DNA from: an uncultured Succinivibrio sp. | GTDB lineage: Bacteria > Pseudomonadota > Gammaproteobacteria > Enterobacterales > Succinivibrionaceae | Assembly (NCBI GenBank): GCA_902772715.1 | Contig: CACYBT010000171.1 | Location: forward strand, 1-5,818 | DNA length: 5,818 nt | Reading direction: 5' to 3' | Part shown: one piece after another, positions 5,817 through 5,818 of the stretch | How positions within the stretch are numbered: the first letter of the stretch is position 1 | Layout of the letters: each line of letters starts with the position of its first letter | Translations under genes and position numbers: made by a program | Notes under the pieces: generated by a model | The model's input: the letters and a program-made list of their open reading frames with translations, nothing else | What the model was told of the DNA's origin: nothing | Database searches by the model: none

Positions 5817-5818
5817 AA

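Overview
This window comes from an AT-rich Gram-positive, most likely a clostridial (Lachnospiraceae-like) gut or rumen anaerobe. The basis is low GC, strong AAGGAG-type ribosome binding sites, a class III PPK2, a GntR/aminotransferase (MocR-type) regulator divergent from a pyridoxal-type kinase, and a PAS-GGDEF protein of a style common in Clostridia. This taxonomic guess rests on protein and sequence style, not on a marker gene.

Layout. Positions 1-351 (+) hold the 3' part of an IS3-family transposase that enters from outside the window. Positions 352-676 carry no intact gene; they look like mobile-element debris, with a short open protein remnant (357-458) and four GNCAC pentamers spaced exactly 11 bp apart (519-556). 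A complete class III polyphosphate kinase 2 follows at 677-1606 (-). Next is 578 bp without a recognisable gene (1607-2184). Then comes a C-terminally short MocR-type regulator (2185-3312, -), diverging across 94 bp from a pyridoxal/pyridoxamine kinase gene (3407-4249, +). A hairpin plus T-tract (4285-4332) terminates the kinase gene. It faces a convergent PAS-GGDEF diguanylate cyclase gene (4380-5735, -) with a near-perfect ribosome binding site and an AT-rich upstream region that runs to the window end.

How the genes work together. The regulator and kinase form a plausible vitamin B6 salvage unit: a PLP-binding-fold transcription factor next to the kinase that makes pyridoxal 5'-phosphate, with overlapping divergent promoters that would allow one bound protein to control both genes. 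The regulator lacks roughly the last 80-90 residues expected of the family. The break lies at a 13-bp sequence that recurs 257 bp away, so the switch may be altered or decaying. PPK2 (polyphosphate-driven nucleotide phosphorylation) and the cyclase (c-di-GMP signalling) look like independent single-gene transcription units.

I see no CRISPR array, tRNA, rRNA or clearly new multi-gene system. The points most worth a second look are the truncated regulator with its direct repeat, the face-to-face promoters, and the 11-bp phased repeat.
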